Below are positions 54,419-64,000 of a stretch of 64,000 nt of DNA, one piece after another. Under the pieces are notes generated by a model, which saw nothing but the letters and a program-made list of their open reading frames with translations, was not told where the DNA came from and searched no databases. How positions within the stretch are numbered: position 1 is the first letter of the stretch; the number at the start of each line of letters is the position of its first letter. Source of the DNA: Streptomyces sp. R302 (lineage in GTDB: Bacteria > Actinomycetota > Actinomycetes > Streptomycetales > Streptomycetaceae); assembly GCF_012927245.1 (NCBI RefSeq), contig NZ_JABBGE010000003.1, forward strand, positions 558,001 through 622,000, read 5' to 3'. Both the position numbers and the translations under genes were made by a program.

Positions 54419-55600
54419 ATGGAACGGCACACCATCGAACCCCGCCCCGGCTGGCAGGAGATCGTCGAGGAGCAGGGGCTCGTCTATCCGCTGACCCGCT
54501 ACCCGGACGGTTCGCTGCGCCCGTACTGGGACGAGAGCGCGTACTACTCCTTCACGCTGCCCGAGGTCGAGGCGCTGGAGGAGGTCGTCGAGGAGCTGCA
54601 CGCCATGTGCCTCGCGGCGGCCGCGCACATCGTCGAGCGGAACCGTTTCTCCGACCTCGGGATCACCGACCCGAAGGTCGCCGAGCGGGTCGCCGAGTCC
54701 TGGCGCCGCCGCTCCGAACTCCCCTCCCTCTACGCCCGCTTCGACCTCGTCTACGACGGTACGGGCCCGGCGAAGATGCTGGAGTACAACGCGGACACCC
54801 CGACCTCCCTGGTGGAGGCGGCGAGCCCGCAGTGGTTCTGGATGGAGGAGCGCTTCCCGGGCGCCGACCAGTGGAACTCCCTCCACGAGCGGCTCGTCGA
54901 CGCCTGGAAGCGCCAGGCGCCGCTGCTGCCGGCCGGCCCCGTCCACTTCGCCCACTCCGAGACCGACGAGCTCGGCGAGGACCTGATGACGGTCGCCTAC
55001 CTCCGGGAGACCGCCGAGCAGGCCGGGATCGCCACCGAGGCGCTCTCCGTGGAGCGGATCGGCTGGGACCGGATCTCCCGCCGCTTCGTCGACGAGAAAC
55101 TGCGCTTCATCCGCAGCTGCTTCAAGCTCTACCCGTGGGAGTGGCTGGTCACCGACCCCTTCGGGAAGCACGTCCTGTCCACCCTGGACAACGGCGGCTC
55201 CACCGGCACCACCTGCTGGATCGAGCCCGCCTGGAAGATGCTGCTCTCCAACAAGGCGCTCCTCGCGATCCTCTGGGAGCTCTACCCCGGCCACCCCAAC
55301 CTGCTGCCCGCCTACCTCGACGGGCCGCGCGACCTGGCCACGACCACCGGCTGGGCGGCCAAGCCGCTGCTCGGCCGGGAGGGCGCCGGCGTCACCCTGC
55401 ACGAGCCCGGCAGCGAGCCCGCCGTCCGCGACGAACCCTGCTGCTACCAGGGGCTCGCCCCGCTCCCCGACTTCGACGGCAACCGCACGCTGCTCGGCGC
55501 GTGGGTCGTCGAGGACGAGGCCGCGGGGCTCGGCATCCGGGAGTCGGCGGGCCCCGTCACCGACGAGTACGCCCGCTTCCTCCCGCACGTCATCCTCTGA
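54419..55600 (+). CDS. Glutathionylspermidine synthase family (YgiC-like) ATP-grasp protein
   Basis: 393 residues, ATG at 54419. It matches the family by ERHTIEPRPGWQEIVEEQGL, AYYSFTLPEVEALEEVVEELH, LEYNADTPTSLVEAA, FVDEKLRFIRSCFKLYPWEWL, IEPAWKMLLSNKALLAILWELYPGHPNLLPA, KPLLGREGAGVTLHEPG and a final GIRESAGPVTDEYARFLPHVI. The synthase domain alone is present; the amidase half of true GspS is absent. Streptomyces lack glutathione, so it must ligate another peptide-amine substrate. It is co-transcribed with the small lipoprotein. Confidence 0.92.
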   Translation: MERHTIEPRPGWQEIVEEQGLVYPLTRYPDGSLRPYWDESAYYSFTLPEVEALEEVVEELHAMCLAAAAHIVERNRFSDLGITDPKVAERVAESWRRRSELPSLYARFDLVYDGTGPAKMLEYNADTPTSLVEAASPQWFWMEERFPGADQWNSLHERLVDAWKRQAPLLPAGPVHFAHSETDELGEDLMTVAYLRETAEQAGIATEALSVERIGWDRISRRFVDEKLRFIRSCFKLYPWEWLVTDPFGKHVLSTLDNGGSTGTTCWIEPAWKMLLSNKALLAILWELYPGHPNLLPAYLDGPRDLATTTGWAAKPLLGREGAGVTLHEPGSEPAVRDEPCCYQGLAPLPDFDGNRTLLGAWVVEDEAAGLGIRESAGPVTDEYARFLPHVIL

Positions 55601-55603
55601 CGC

Positions 55604-56281
55604 TCACTCCGGTACGTACTCCCGCAGCGGCGCGGGCTCCAGCCCCGCCGCGTCGGCGAGGGCCAGGGCCCGCTCCAGGTCCTGCTCCAGCGTCTCGTTG
55701 AAGTGCAGCAGGATGATGTCGCCGGCCTTCAGGCCGGGCGCCGGCGGGGTCCACTGCCCCCAGGTGGTCAGGTCGTACGTCCACGTCACCACGGCCTTCG
55801 CGCCGCAGGCGCGGGCGGTGGTCCGGGTGGTCGCGTCGTACGCCCCGTACGGCGGGCGCAGCAGCCGCGGCCCGTCGCCGAACTCCGCGAGGTGCGCGTC
55901 CCGCGCCCCGCACGCCTCGGCCCTCTGCCCGGCCCCGTCCAGCGAGGTCAGGTCCGGGTGGCCGACCGTGTGGTTCTCGACCCGCACCCGGCCGTGGTCG
56001 AGCAGCCGGTGGAAGTACGCCGAGTCGTACGAGTACGCCCCCGGCAGCAGGAACAGCGAGGCCGGCACGCGGCGGTCGAGCAGCAGCTCGGCGGCGGCGG
56101 GGTCGTGGAACCAGCCGTCGTCGATCGTGATGAACACGACCGGGTCCGTCGTCTCGACGCGCGACACGACGGGCGCGGGCGGGGGCCACTCCGTGGCGTG
56201 CGCGGGGGTGGTGACGGCCCCGAGGAGGGCGAGCGGGACGAGTGCGGCGCGCACGAGGCGGCGCAGGCGAGGTCTCGACAT
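55604..56281 (-). CDS. Secreted polysaccharide deacetylase (NodB domain)
   Basis: 225 residues. A signal peptide (LVRAALVPLALLGAVTTPAHA) is followed directly by the NodB domain: VFITIDDGW (Asp-Asp), the metal-binding His pair in ENHTVGHPDLTSL, RPPYGAYDATT, and a C-terminal DIILLHFNETLEQ. It removes acetyl groups from chitin-type or wall polysaccharides outside the cell. A DasR-like operator just upstream of the start suggests control by the N-acetylglucosamine regulator, fitting a chitin or amino-sugar role. It converges on the YgiC-like gene. Confidence 0.92.
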   Translation of the reverse strand: MSRPRLRRLVRAALVPLALLGAVTTPAHATEWPPPAPVVSRVETTDPVVFITIDDGWFHDPAAAELLLDRRVPASLFLLPGAYSYDSAYFHRLLDHGRVRVENHTVGHPDLTSLDGAGQRAEACGARDAHLAEFGDGPRLLRPPYGAYDATTRTTARACGAKAVVTWTYDLTTWGQWTPPAPGLKAGDIILLHFNETLEQDLERALALADAAGLEPAPLREYVPE

Positions 56282-56289
56282 GCCGCCAC

Positions 56290-56305
56290 ATTGGCCTAGA
56301 CCAAC
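56290..56305. promoter_or_regulatory. DasR-like operator (dre) upstream of deacetylase
   Basis: ATTGGCCTAGACCAAC matches the DasR consensus ACTGGTCTAGACCAGT in 12 of 16 positions, with 11 of 12 in the core TGGTCTAGACCA. It lies 9-24 bp upstream of the deacetylase start, overlapping its likely promoter. Confidence 0.6.
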
Positions 56306-56434
56306 CACCCTGTCAACGCCCGCACTTGCCCCGGCAATTGCGGGCGTCGCCCGGTACGCACGGCGCCCCGCTGCACCCCCGCGCGGGGCGCCCCGCGCCC
56401 AGCGTCCCCTGCGGGCTGCGCCCCGCCGTCCCGT

Positions 56435-57021
56435 GTGGGCACGCGTCCCGCCAGGACGGTGCCCACCCGCAGTCCAGGCTTGGGGCCTGGGGCTGGTGCG
56501 GGCTGCGCGCCCCGCGTCCCTGTGGGCATACGTCCCCGCCAGGGCAGTGCCCACCCTCAGGCCCCGCACCCGTCGTCGTTGTGGGCGTGCGTCCCGCTGG
56601 GGCGGTGCCCACCCGCAGGGGCCTGGCGCTGGTGCGGGGCGCGCCCGTCGTAGTTGTGGGCATGCGTTCCGCTGGGGCGGTGCCCACCCGCAGGCCCCGG
56701 CGCGCGGGGCCTGGTCCCGGTGCGGGCACGCGCCCGGCGTCCCTGTGGGCATACGTCCCGCAAGGGCGGGACGGGTGGGCACAGGGACGGCGCCCCCTGC
56801 CGCGCCTCGGCTTTCCGGGCCTGGACCCGCACCCCGTATACGGCGCGGTTCCGGTGCGGGTTCAGGCGCATGTGCGGAGGCACCCGCAAAGGGTGCCGTT
56901 CCGTTGTGCCCACCCGTTCCGCCCTAGCGGAACGTATGCCCACAACGGAACGGCGGCCCGGCGCCGCAACTGGAGCGACGGGTGGGCACCGCTCTGGCGG
57001 AACGTATGCCCACAACGGAAC
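56435..57021. repeat. Array of seven palindromic GTGGGCA...TGCCCAC elements
   Basis: Elements of about 32-60 bp lie at 56435-56466, 56522-56554, 56581-56612, 56656-56687, 56738-56789, 56895-56954 (inverted) and 56982-57021 (inverted). The common core reads GTGGGCATACGTTCCGC, a short loop, then GGCGG-TGCCCAC or GCGGAACG-GGTGGGCAC. The sixth has a 14-bp outer stem (GCCGTTCCGTTGTG) and an 8-bp inner stem (CGTTCCGC). The 56282-57039 stretch has no supportable gene. It looks like an expanded REP/MITE-type family. Confidence 0.8.
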
Positions 57022-57039
57022 CGCGGTGGTGGCGGGGTG

Positions 57040-58245
57040 TCAGGTCGTGAGGGTTTCTCGGAGTTGGGTGAGGCCCCAGTCGAGGTCCTCCTTGGAGATG
57101 ACCAGGGGCGGGGCGATCCGGATCGTGGAGCCGTGGGTGTCCTTCACGAGGACGCCCCGGGCCATGAGGCGTTCGGAGATCTCCCGCCCAGTGCCCCGCG
57201 CGGGCGCGATGTCGACCCCCGCCCACAGCCCCCGCCCCCGCACCGCCTCCACCGCACCGCCCCCCACAAGCAGCCCCAGCTCCGCGTGGAGGTGTTCGCC
57301 GAGCTCCGTCGCCCGCGCCTGGTACTCCCCGGTCCGCAGCATCGCGATGACCTCCAGGGCCACCGCGCACGCCAGCGGGTTGCCGCCGAACGTCGAGCCG
57401 TGCTCGCCCGGCCGGAACACCCCGAGGACGTCCGCGTCCGCGACGACCGCCGACACCGGCACCACACCACCACCGAGCGCCTTGCCGAGGATGTACACGT
57501 CGGGGACGACGTCCTCGTGCTCGCAGGCGAAGGTCCGTCCGGTCCGGCCCAGGCCGGACTGGATCTCGTCGGCCATGAACAGCACGTTCCGCCGGGCCGT
57601 CAGTTCCCGCACCCCGCGCAGGTAGCCGGCCGGCGGGACGAGGACGCCCGCCTCGCCCTGGATCGGTTCGAGCAGCACCGCCACCGTGTTCTCGGTGACC
57701 GCCGCCTCCAGGGCCGTCAGATCGCCGTACGGCACGATCTCGAAGCCGGGCGTGTACGGCCCGAAGTGGTCCCGGGCCTCGTGGTCGGTCGAGAACGACA
57801 CGATCGTCGTCGTCCGGCCGTGGAAGTTGTTCCCCGCCACCACGATCTTCGCGTGCCCGTCCGGCACGCCCTTCACCTCGTACCCCCACTTCCGAGCCGT
57901 CTTCACGGCCGTCTCGACCGCCTCCGCCCCGGTGTTCATCGGCAGCACCATCTCCTTGCCGCACAGCTCCGCGAGCCGTGCGCAGAACTCGGCGAACCGG
58001 TCGTGGTGGAAGGCCCGCGAGGTGAGCGTCACCCGCTCCAGCTGGGCCTTCGCCGCGTCGATCAGCCGGCGGTTGCCGTGCCCGAAGTTCAGCGCCGAGT
58101 AACCGGCGAGCATGTCGAGGAAGCGGCGTCCCTCGACGTCGGTCATCCAGGCCCCCTCGGCGGAGGCGACGACGACGGGCAGCGGGTGGTAGTTGTGGGC
58201 GCTGTGCGCGTCCGAGGCAGCGATCTCGTCTTGCGTTCTCGACAC
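57040..58245 (-). CDS. rocD: Ornithine aminotransferase
   Basis: 401 residues. The GTG at 58245 has GGAGA upstream. It is a PLP enzyme converting ornithine and 2-oxoglutarate to glutamate semialdehyde. Motifs: AHNYHPLPVVVASAEGAWMTDVEGRRFLDMLAGYSALNFGH, MNTGAEAVETAVKTAR, FHGRTTTIVSFS, MADEIQSGLGRTGR and the PLP Lys in ILGKALGGGVVPVSA. It is full length. It is a single gene here, divergent from glyA. Confidence 0.96.
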   Translation of the reverse strand: MSRTQDEIAASDAHSAHNYHPLPVVVASAEGAWMTDVEGRRFLDMLAGYSALNFGHGNRRLIDAAKAQLERVTLTSRAFHHDRFAEFCARLAELCGKEMVLPMNTGAEAVETAVKTARKWGYEVKGVPDGHAKIVVAGNNFHGRTTTIVSFSTDHEARDHFGPYTPGFEIVPYGDLTALEAAVTENTVAVLLEPIQGEAGVLVPPAGYLRGVRELTARRNVLFMADEIQSGLGRTGRTFACEHEDVVPDVYILGKALGGGVVPVSAVVADADVLGVFRPGEHGSTFGGNPLACAVALEVIAMLRTGEYQARATELGEHLHAELGLLVGGGAVEAVRGRGLWAGVDIAPARGTGREISERLMARGVLVKDTHGSTIRIAPPLVISKEDLDWGLTQLRETLTT

Positions 58246-58345
58246 GGGATCTCCGATCGTCCTGCGGCCGGGGCTGGGTGTGCCCCCTTTCTTATCGTCG
58301 CTCGCCCGCCCCGCGAAGAAACCTCGGACGACGGCGCGCCCGCCC

Positions 58346-58408
58346 AGGGCCTGTCCGACGAATCCCGCCGGGCCCGGCCCGCCCGGCGCGAATCGTCGGA
58401 CAGGCCCT
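58346..58408. repeat. 63-bp palindromic element between rocD and glyA
   Basis: The 16-bp perfect outer arms (AGGGCCTGTCCGACGA and complement) enclose an inner 8-bp stem CGCCGGGC/GCCCGGCG. It lies in the 325-bp divergent region 58246-58570, with CCTAGGC at its right edge. I recall AGGGCCTGTCCG arms as frequent in Streptomyces, so a MITE or REP-like element is likely; it may also affect both promoters. Confidence 0.6.
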
Positions 58409-58410
58409 AG

Positions 58411-61125
<2,715 letters not shown>

Positions 61126-61235
61126 GCCGGTCGGCGGGGTCCCGGGGCCCTGGCCGAAAGGGTGGTGCAGGCCGCACACTGGCGGCTGCACCACCACACA
61201 CGTACACGTTTCGACGGACGACGGAGGAGAACGAC

Positions 61236-61814
61236 GTGGGGACCGTAACGCTCGGCGTTTCGATCGCGGTCCCGGAGCCTCACGGCAGCCTGCTCCAGGA
61301 GCGGCGCGCGGGCTTCGGGGATCCCGCCGCGCACGCCATCCCCACCCACGTCACCCTCGTCCCGCCCACCGAGGTCGACCAGGACCGGCTGCCGGAGATC
61401 GAGGCCCACCTCGCCGGCGTCGCCGCCGGCTGGCGGCCCTTCGCGATCCGGCTGAGCGGCACCGGCACCTTCCGCCCGCTCTCCCCGGTGGTCTTCGTCA
61501 CCCTCGCCGAGGGCACGGCCGGCTGCGACCGGCTCCAGGCCCGCCTCCGGGAGGAGGCCGGGCCGCTCGTCCGCGAGCTCCAGTTCCCCTACCACCCGCA
61601 CGTCACCGTCGCCCACGGCATCGCCGAGGAGGCCATGGACCGGGCGTACGAGGAACTGGCCGGCTTCGAGGCCGCCTGGACCTGCTCCTCCTTCGCCCTG
61701 TACGAGCAGGGCGCGGACGGCGTCTGGCGGAAGCTGTACGACTACGAGTTCGGCAGCGGCCGCACCGTCGCCGCCGTCCCCAGCCAGGGCGGCGCCCCCC
61801 TCCGCACCGCCTAG
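61236..61814 (+). CDS. 2'-5' RNA ligase/2H phosphoesterase family protein
   Basis: 192 residues. The GTG at 61236 has GGAGGAGAACGAC. The two His motifs of the 2H superfamily are visible: THVTLVPP (HxT) and HPHVTVAHG (HxT). The family acts on 2'-5' or cyclic phosphodiester bonds in RNA. The physiological substrate is unknown. It sits downstream of trpS, a conserved neighbour as I recall. Confidence 0.88.
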   Translation: MGTVTLGVSIAVPEPHGSLLQERRAGFGDPAAHAIPTHVTLVPPTEVDQDRLPEIEAHLAGVAAGWRPFAIRLSGTGTFRPLSPVVFVTLAEGTAGCDRLQARLREEAGPLVRELQFPYHPHVTVAHGIAEEAMDRAYEELAGFEAAWTCSSFALYEQGADGVWRKLYDYEFGSGRTVAAVPSQGGAPLRTA

Positions 61815-61832
61815 GGTCCGTCCCGTACGGAC

Positions 61833-62612
61833 TCACACCGGCAGCCGCCGGTGCAGCGGGCGCGGTACGTGCCGCAGCGCGGAGGCCACCAGGCGGAGCG
61901 GAGCGGGTACCCACACCGTCTCCGAGCGGCGCCGCAGCCCCAGCTCGATCGCGCCCGCGACCGCCTCCGGGGTGGTCGACAGCGGCGCCGGCTCCGGCCG
62001 CCCCGCCGCCCGCCCCGCCGCACCCGACGCCCCCGCCGAGCGCACCGCGCCGGGCCGCACCACCATGACGTGCACCCCCGTCCCGTACAGCGCGTCCCCC
62101 AGGCCCTGCGCGAAGACGTCGAGCCCCGCCTTCGACGAGCCGTAGATGAAGTCCGAGCGCCGCCCCCGCTCGCCCGCCACCGACGACAGCACCACCAGCG
62201 AACCGTGCCCCTGCGCCTGGAGCGCGCCCGCGCACACCAGGGCCGCCGAGACGGCACCCGTGTAGTTCGTCTGCGCGACCCGCACCGCCGCCGCGGGATC
62301 CGACTCGTCGCGCGCCTGGTCGCCGGGGACCCCGAAGGCCAGCAGCACCAGATCGACGTCGCCCTCCGCGAAGATCCGCCCGAGCCGCTCCGCGTGGACG
62401 TCCGTGTCCAGCGCGTCGAAGGACACCACGCGCACCTCGGCCCCCAGGGCGCGCAGCGAGCCGGCCGCGGCGGTCAGCTCGGGGGAGGGGCGGCCGGCCA
62501 GCCAGACCGTACGGGTCCGGCGGGCGATCAGCCGGCGCGCGGTGGCCAGCCCGATGGCGGACGTGCCGCCGAGCAGCAGCAGGGACTGGGGGGCACCGAA
62601 GGCGTCCTTCAC
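61833..62612 (-). CDS. DprE2-like decaprenylphosphoryl keto-ribose reductase (SDR)
   Basis: 259 residues; the GTG at 62612 follows AGGAG. SDR family: NAD-binding LLLGGTSAIGLATARRL, active-site Ser in LSSVAGERGRRSDFIYGSSKAGLDVF (YxxxK), then RPGAVRS. It resembles DprE2, which with DprE1 epimerises decaprenylphosphoryl ribose to arabinose for wall arabinans. The adjacent DprE1-like gene lies 62 bp upstream in the same direction, supporting an operon. Confidence 0.85.
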   Translation of the reverse strand: MKDAFGAPQSLLLLGGTSAIGLATARRLIARRTRTVWLAGRPSPELTAAAGSLRALGAEVRVVSFDALDTDVHAERLGRIFAEGDVDLVLLAFGVPGDQARDESDPAAAVRVAQTNYTGAVSAALVCAGALQAQGHGSLVVLSSVAGERGRRSDFIYGSSKAGLDVFAQGLGDALYGTGVHVMVVRPGAVRSAGASGAAGRAAGRPEPAPLSTTPEAVAGAIELGLRRRSETVWVPAPLRLVASALRHVPRPLHRRLPV

Positions 62613-62674
62613 GACGCATCACTCCTGACGGGTCGAACGGTTTCAGAGGCCGGGACGGCCAGAGGCCGAGACGG

Positions 62675-63946
62675 TCAGAGGCCGAGACGGCGGGAGAGGT
62701 CCGAGCGGAACACGGACCGGGGATCGAGCGCGGCCCGCAGCCCCCGGAAGGCGTCGAGCCGCGGATACATCACGGGGAGCAGCGCGGGCCGCAGCCGGGC
62801 GTCCTCGGCGAGGCAGACCCGCCCGCCGGCCGCCGCCACCCGCTCGTCGAGCACGTCCAGGAACCGCCCGAGCCCGCGCGCCCCGGCGGGCACGTCGACG
62901 GTCAGGCACCAGCCGCGCACCGGGAACGCCAGCGGCCCCGCCCCGTCCGCGTACACCCGCTCCACGCGCGCGTGCCGGGCGCCCCGGGCGGGGGAGCGCC
63001 GGTCGCCGAGCAGCGCCAGGAGCCCGCGCAGCGCCTCCTCCCGGCCCTCGGGGACGGCGCACCGGTACCGCACGAAGCCCGCCCGGGGGCCGCGGCCGTA
63101 CGCCGGGAGCACGCGCGCGTGCGCGAGCCCCGGCAGCGGCCGCAGCCCGCCGGACCCCAGCCCGCCGGACCCCAGCCCGCCCGGCCACGCCCCGGGGAAG
63201 GGCGGCGGGGCCAGCGGAGTGCGGCGGGCCCGGTGGCCCCGGGGCAGACCGGCGTACGGGACCGGCGCGGCGGTCGTGAGGACGGCGCGGCCCCGCCCGG
63301 CCGGCTCGACCCGCGCCCGCGCGTACGGCTCCGGGACGGCGCCGGGCGCGGTCCAGTGCGCGAGCAGCGCGTCGACGTCCCGGAAACGGGTGACCCGCTC
63401 CCGCAGGTACGCCGTCTCGACGGAACGCAGCGCCAGCGTCACCGCGAGGACGACGCCGGTGAGGCCGAGCCCGCCGACGGTCGCGTCGAAGAGCGGCTCG
63501 CCGCGCCGGACGGTCCTGGACTTCCCGTCGGCGCCGAGGAGTTCGAGCGCCTCGACCCCGTTCCCGTACCCCGAGGCGACCGTCCCGCCCGCCGTCCACG
63601 GGCCCCCGCCGGTCCGCGGGTGGAGCCCGTACGGAAGCAAGGCGCGGGCGAGCGCGCCCAGTTCCGTCCCGGCCTCGCAGACCACCAGGCCCGCCGCCTC
63701 GTCCAGGCCGCGGATCCGGTCCAGCGCGGTCACGTCCAGGACGGTGCCGCCCGCGTTCTGCGCCGCGTCGCCGCAGGACCGGCCGCGGCCCCGGGCGACG
63801 GCGCCGCGCGGCCCCCGGGCCAGGACCGCCCCGGCGGCCTCGGCGGCCGTGCGGGGCCGGGCGAGCAGCGCGAGCGAGGGTGCGGTGCGCCCGGCACCCG
63901 TGAGGGGCACGAAGTCGTCGTCCAGGACGAGGGGTTCGACAGCCAT
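62675..63946 (-). CDS. DprE1-like FAD-dependent oxidoreductase
   Basis: 423 residues. The ATG at 63946 lies 7 nt behind TACCGT, so it is probably leaderless. The N-terminal FAD-binding type 4 domain (ARGRGRSCGDAAQNAGGTVLDVTALDRI) precedes a substrate domain ending MYPRLDAFRGLRAALDPRSVFRSDLSRRLGL, as in DprE1. Residues about 250-275 hold a Gly-rich GLGSGGLGSGGL insertion. It oxidises the ribosyl 2'-OH of the prenyl-phosphate sugar before DprE2 reduces it. Streptomyces have no mycobacterial arabinogalactan, so the product may serve another glycan. Confidence 0.85.
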   Translation of the reverse strand: MAVEPLVLDDDFVPLTGAGRTAPSLALLARPRTAAEAAGAVLARGPRGAVARGRGRSCGDAAQNAGGTVLDVTALDRIRGLDEAAGLVVCEAGTELGALARALLPYGLHPRTGGGPWTAGGTVASGYGNGVEALELLGADGKSRTVRRGEPLFDATVGGLGLTGVVLAVTLALRSVETAYLRERVTRFRDVDALLAHWTAPGAVPEPYARARVEPAGRGRAVLTTAAPVPYAGLPRGHRARRTPLAPPPFPGAWPGGLGSGGLGSGGLRPLPGLAHARVLPAYGRGPRAGFVRYRCAVPEGREEALRGLLALLGDRRSPARGARHARVERVYADGAGPLAFPVRGWCLTVDVPAGARGLGRFLDVLDERVAAAGGRVCLAEDARLRPALLPVMYPRLDAFRGLRAALDPRSVFRSDLSRRLGL

Positions 63947-63953
63947 GAGGGCG

Positions 63954-63959
63954 ACGGTA
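63954..63959 (-). promoter_or_regulatory. Leaderless-type -10 box for DprE1-like gene
   Basis: On the minus strand TACCGT ends 7 nt before the ATG at 63946. The bases to its right up to the window edge hold no recognised -35 box. Confidence 0.45.
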
Positions 63960-64000
63960 TCGCCGTATCTGTCTCCTATGCCGGTATTGCCGCCGCTGCG

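Noticed and set aside
56306..57039. CRISPR array in the repeat-rich gap
   Set aside because: The repeats vary in length, orientation and spacing, are palindromic and GC-rich, have no uniform spacers, and no cas genes are nearby.
58346..58408. Simple intrinsic terminator of rocD or glyA
   Set aside because: It lies upstream of both divergent genes rather than after a stop codon.
56242..58410. Plus-strand ORF of 722 codons across the repeat array and rocD
   Set aside because: It is antisense to rocD, whose PLP-enzyme motifs are complete; the N-terminal part only translates the repeats.

Overview
The window is chromosomal DNA from a high-GC actinobacterium, almost certainly a Streptomyces. The codon use is extremely GC-rich, and many genes appear leaderless (a TANNNT -10 box ending 6-8 nt before the start codon). 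The gene order PASTA-less kinases, SSADH, GMC oxidoreductase, guaA, PspC/two-component system, pcrA, icmB, sucCD, purNH, folD, mdh, rocD, glyA, trpS matches the conserved core of the Streptomyces chromosome as I remember it from S. coelicolor (roughly the SCO4775-SCO4845 interval). No rRNA, tRNA, CRISPR array, prophage or intact insertion sequence was seen.

Region by region. 1-3.8 kb: two related membrane Ser/Thr kinases, the first cut by the window edge. 3.9-7.5 kb: succinic semialdehyde dehydrogenase and a GMC oxidoreductase. 7.5-8.25 kb: a gene-poor stretch with terminators, a CRP-like site, a set of stable hairpins and a 16-bp tandem repeat. 8.25-10.5 kb: chorismate mutase behind a Phe/Tyr-rich leader peptide and attenuator, divergent from guaA. 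10.6-13.6 kb: a class II aldolase and small membrane proteins. 13.6-17.2 kb: a LiaF/LiaS/LiaR-like PspC-family envelope-stress module. 17.2-24.2 kb: NlpC/P60 and M23 cell-wall hydrolases, PcrA helicase and a lipase. 24.5 kb: the small subunit of isobutyryl-CoA mutase.

25-33.4 kb is the most interesting region. A conserved set of genes without a settled function lies on two divergent arms: DUF5691 and a SWIM zinc-finger protein on the minus strand, and MoxR AAA+ ATPase, DUF5682 and VWA protein in translationally coupled order on the plus strand. The SWIM gene and the MoxR operon each have an upstream match to the actinobacterial RecA-independent DNA-damage promoter (TTGTCRGTG-N8-TANNNT, recognised with PafBC). 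A weaker match sits on pcrA. I infer a damage-inducible MoxR/VWA remodelling system.

33.7-48.4 kb is central metabolism (sucCD, purN-purH, folD, mdh) mixed with membrane and regulatory proteins, with strong bidirectional terminators between convergent units. 48.4-56.3 kb is accessory: a MocR regulator divergent from an AhpD-like gene, an ECF41-type sigma factor (SigJ) with its epimerase-like target and a matching promoter, a YgiB/YgiC-like pair, and a secreted polysaccharide deacetylase with a DasR-like operator. 56.4-57.0 kb carries about seven copies of a dispersed palindromic repeat that recurs at 26.7 kb. 57-64 kb holds rocD, glyA, trpS, a 2'-5' RNA ligase-like protein and a DprE2/DprE1-like pair.
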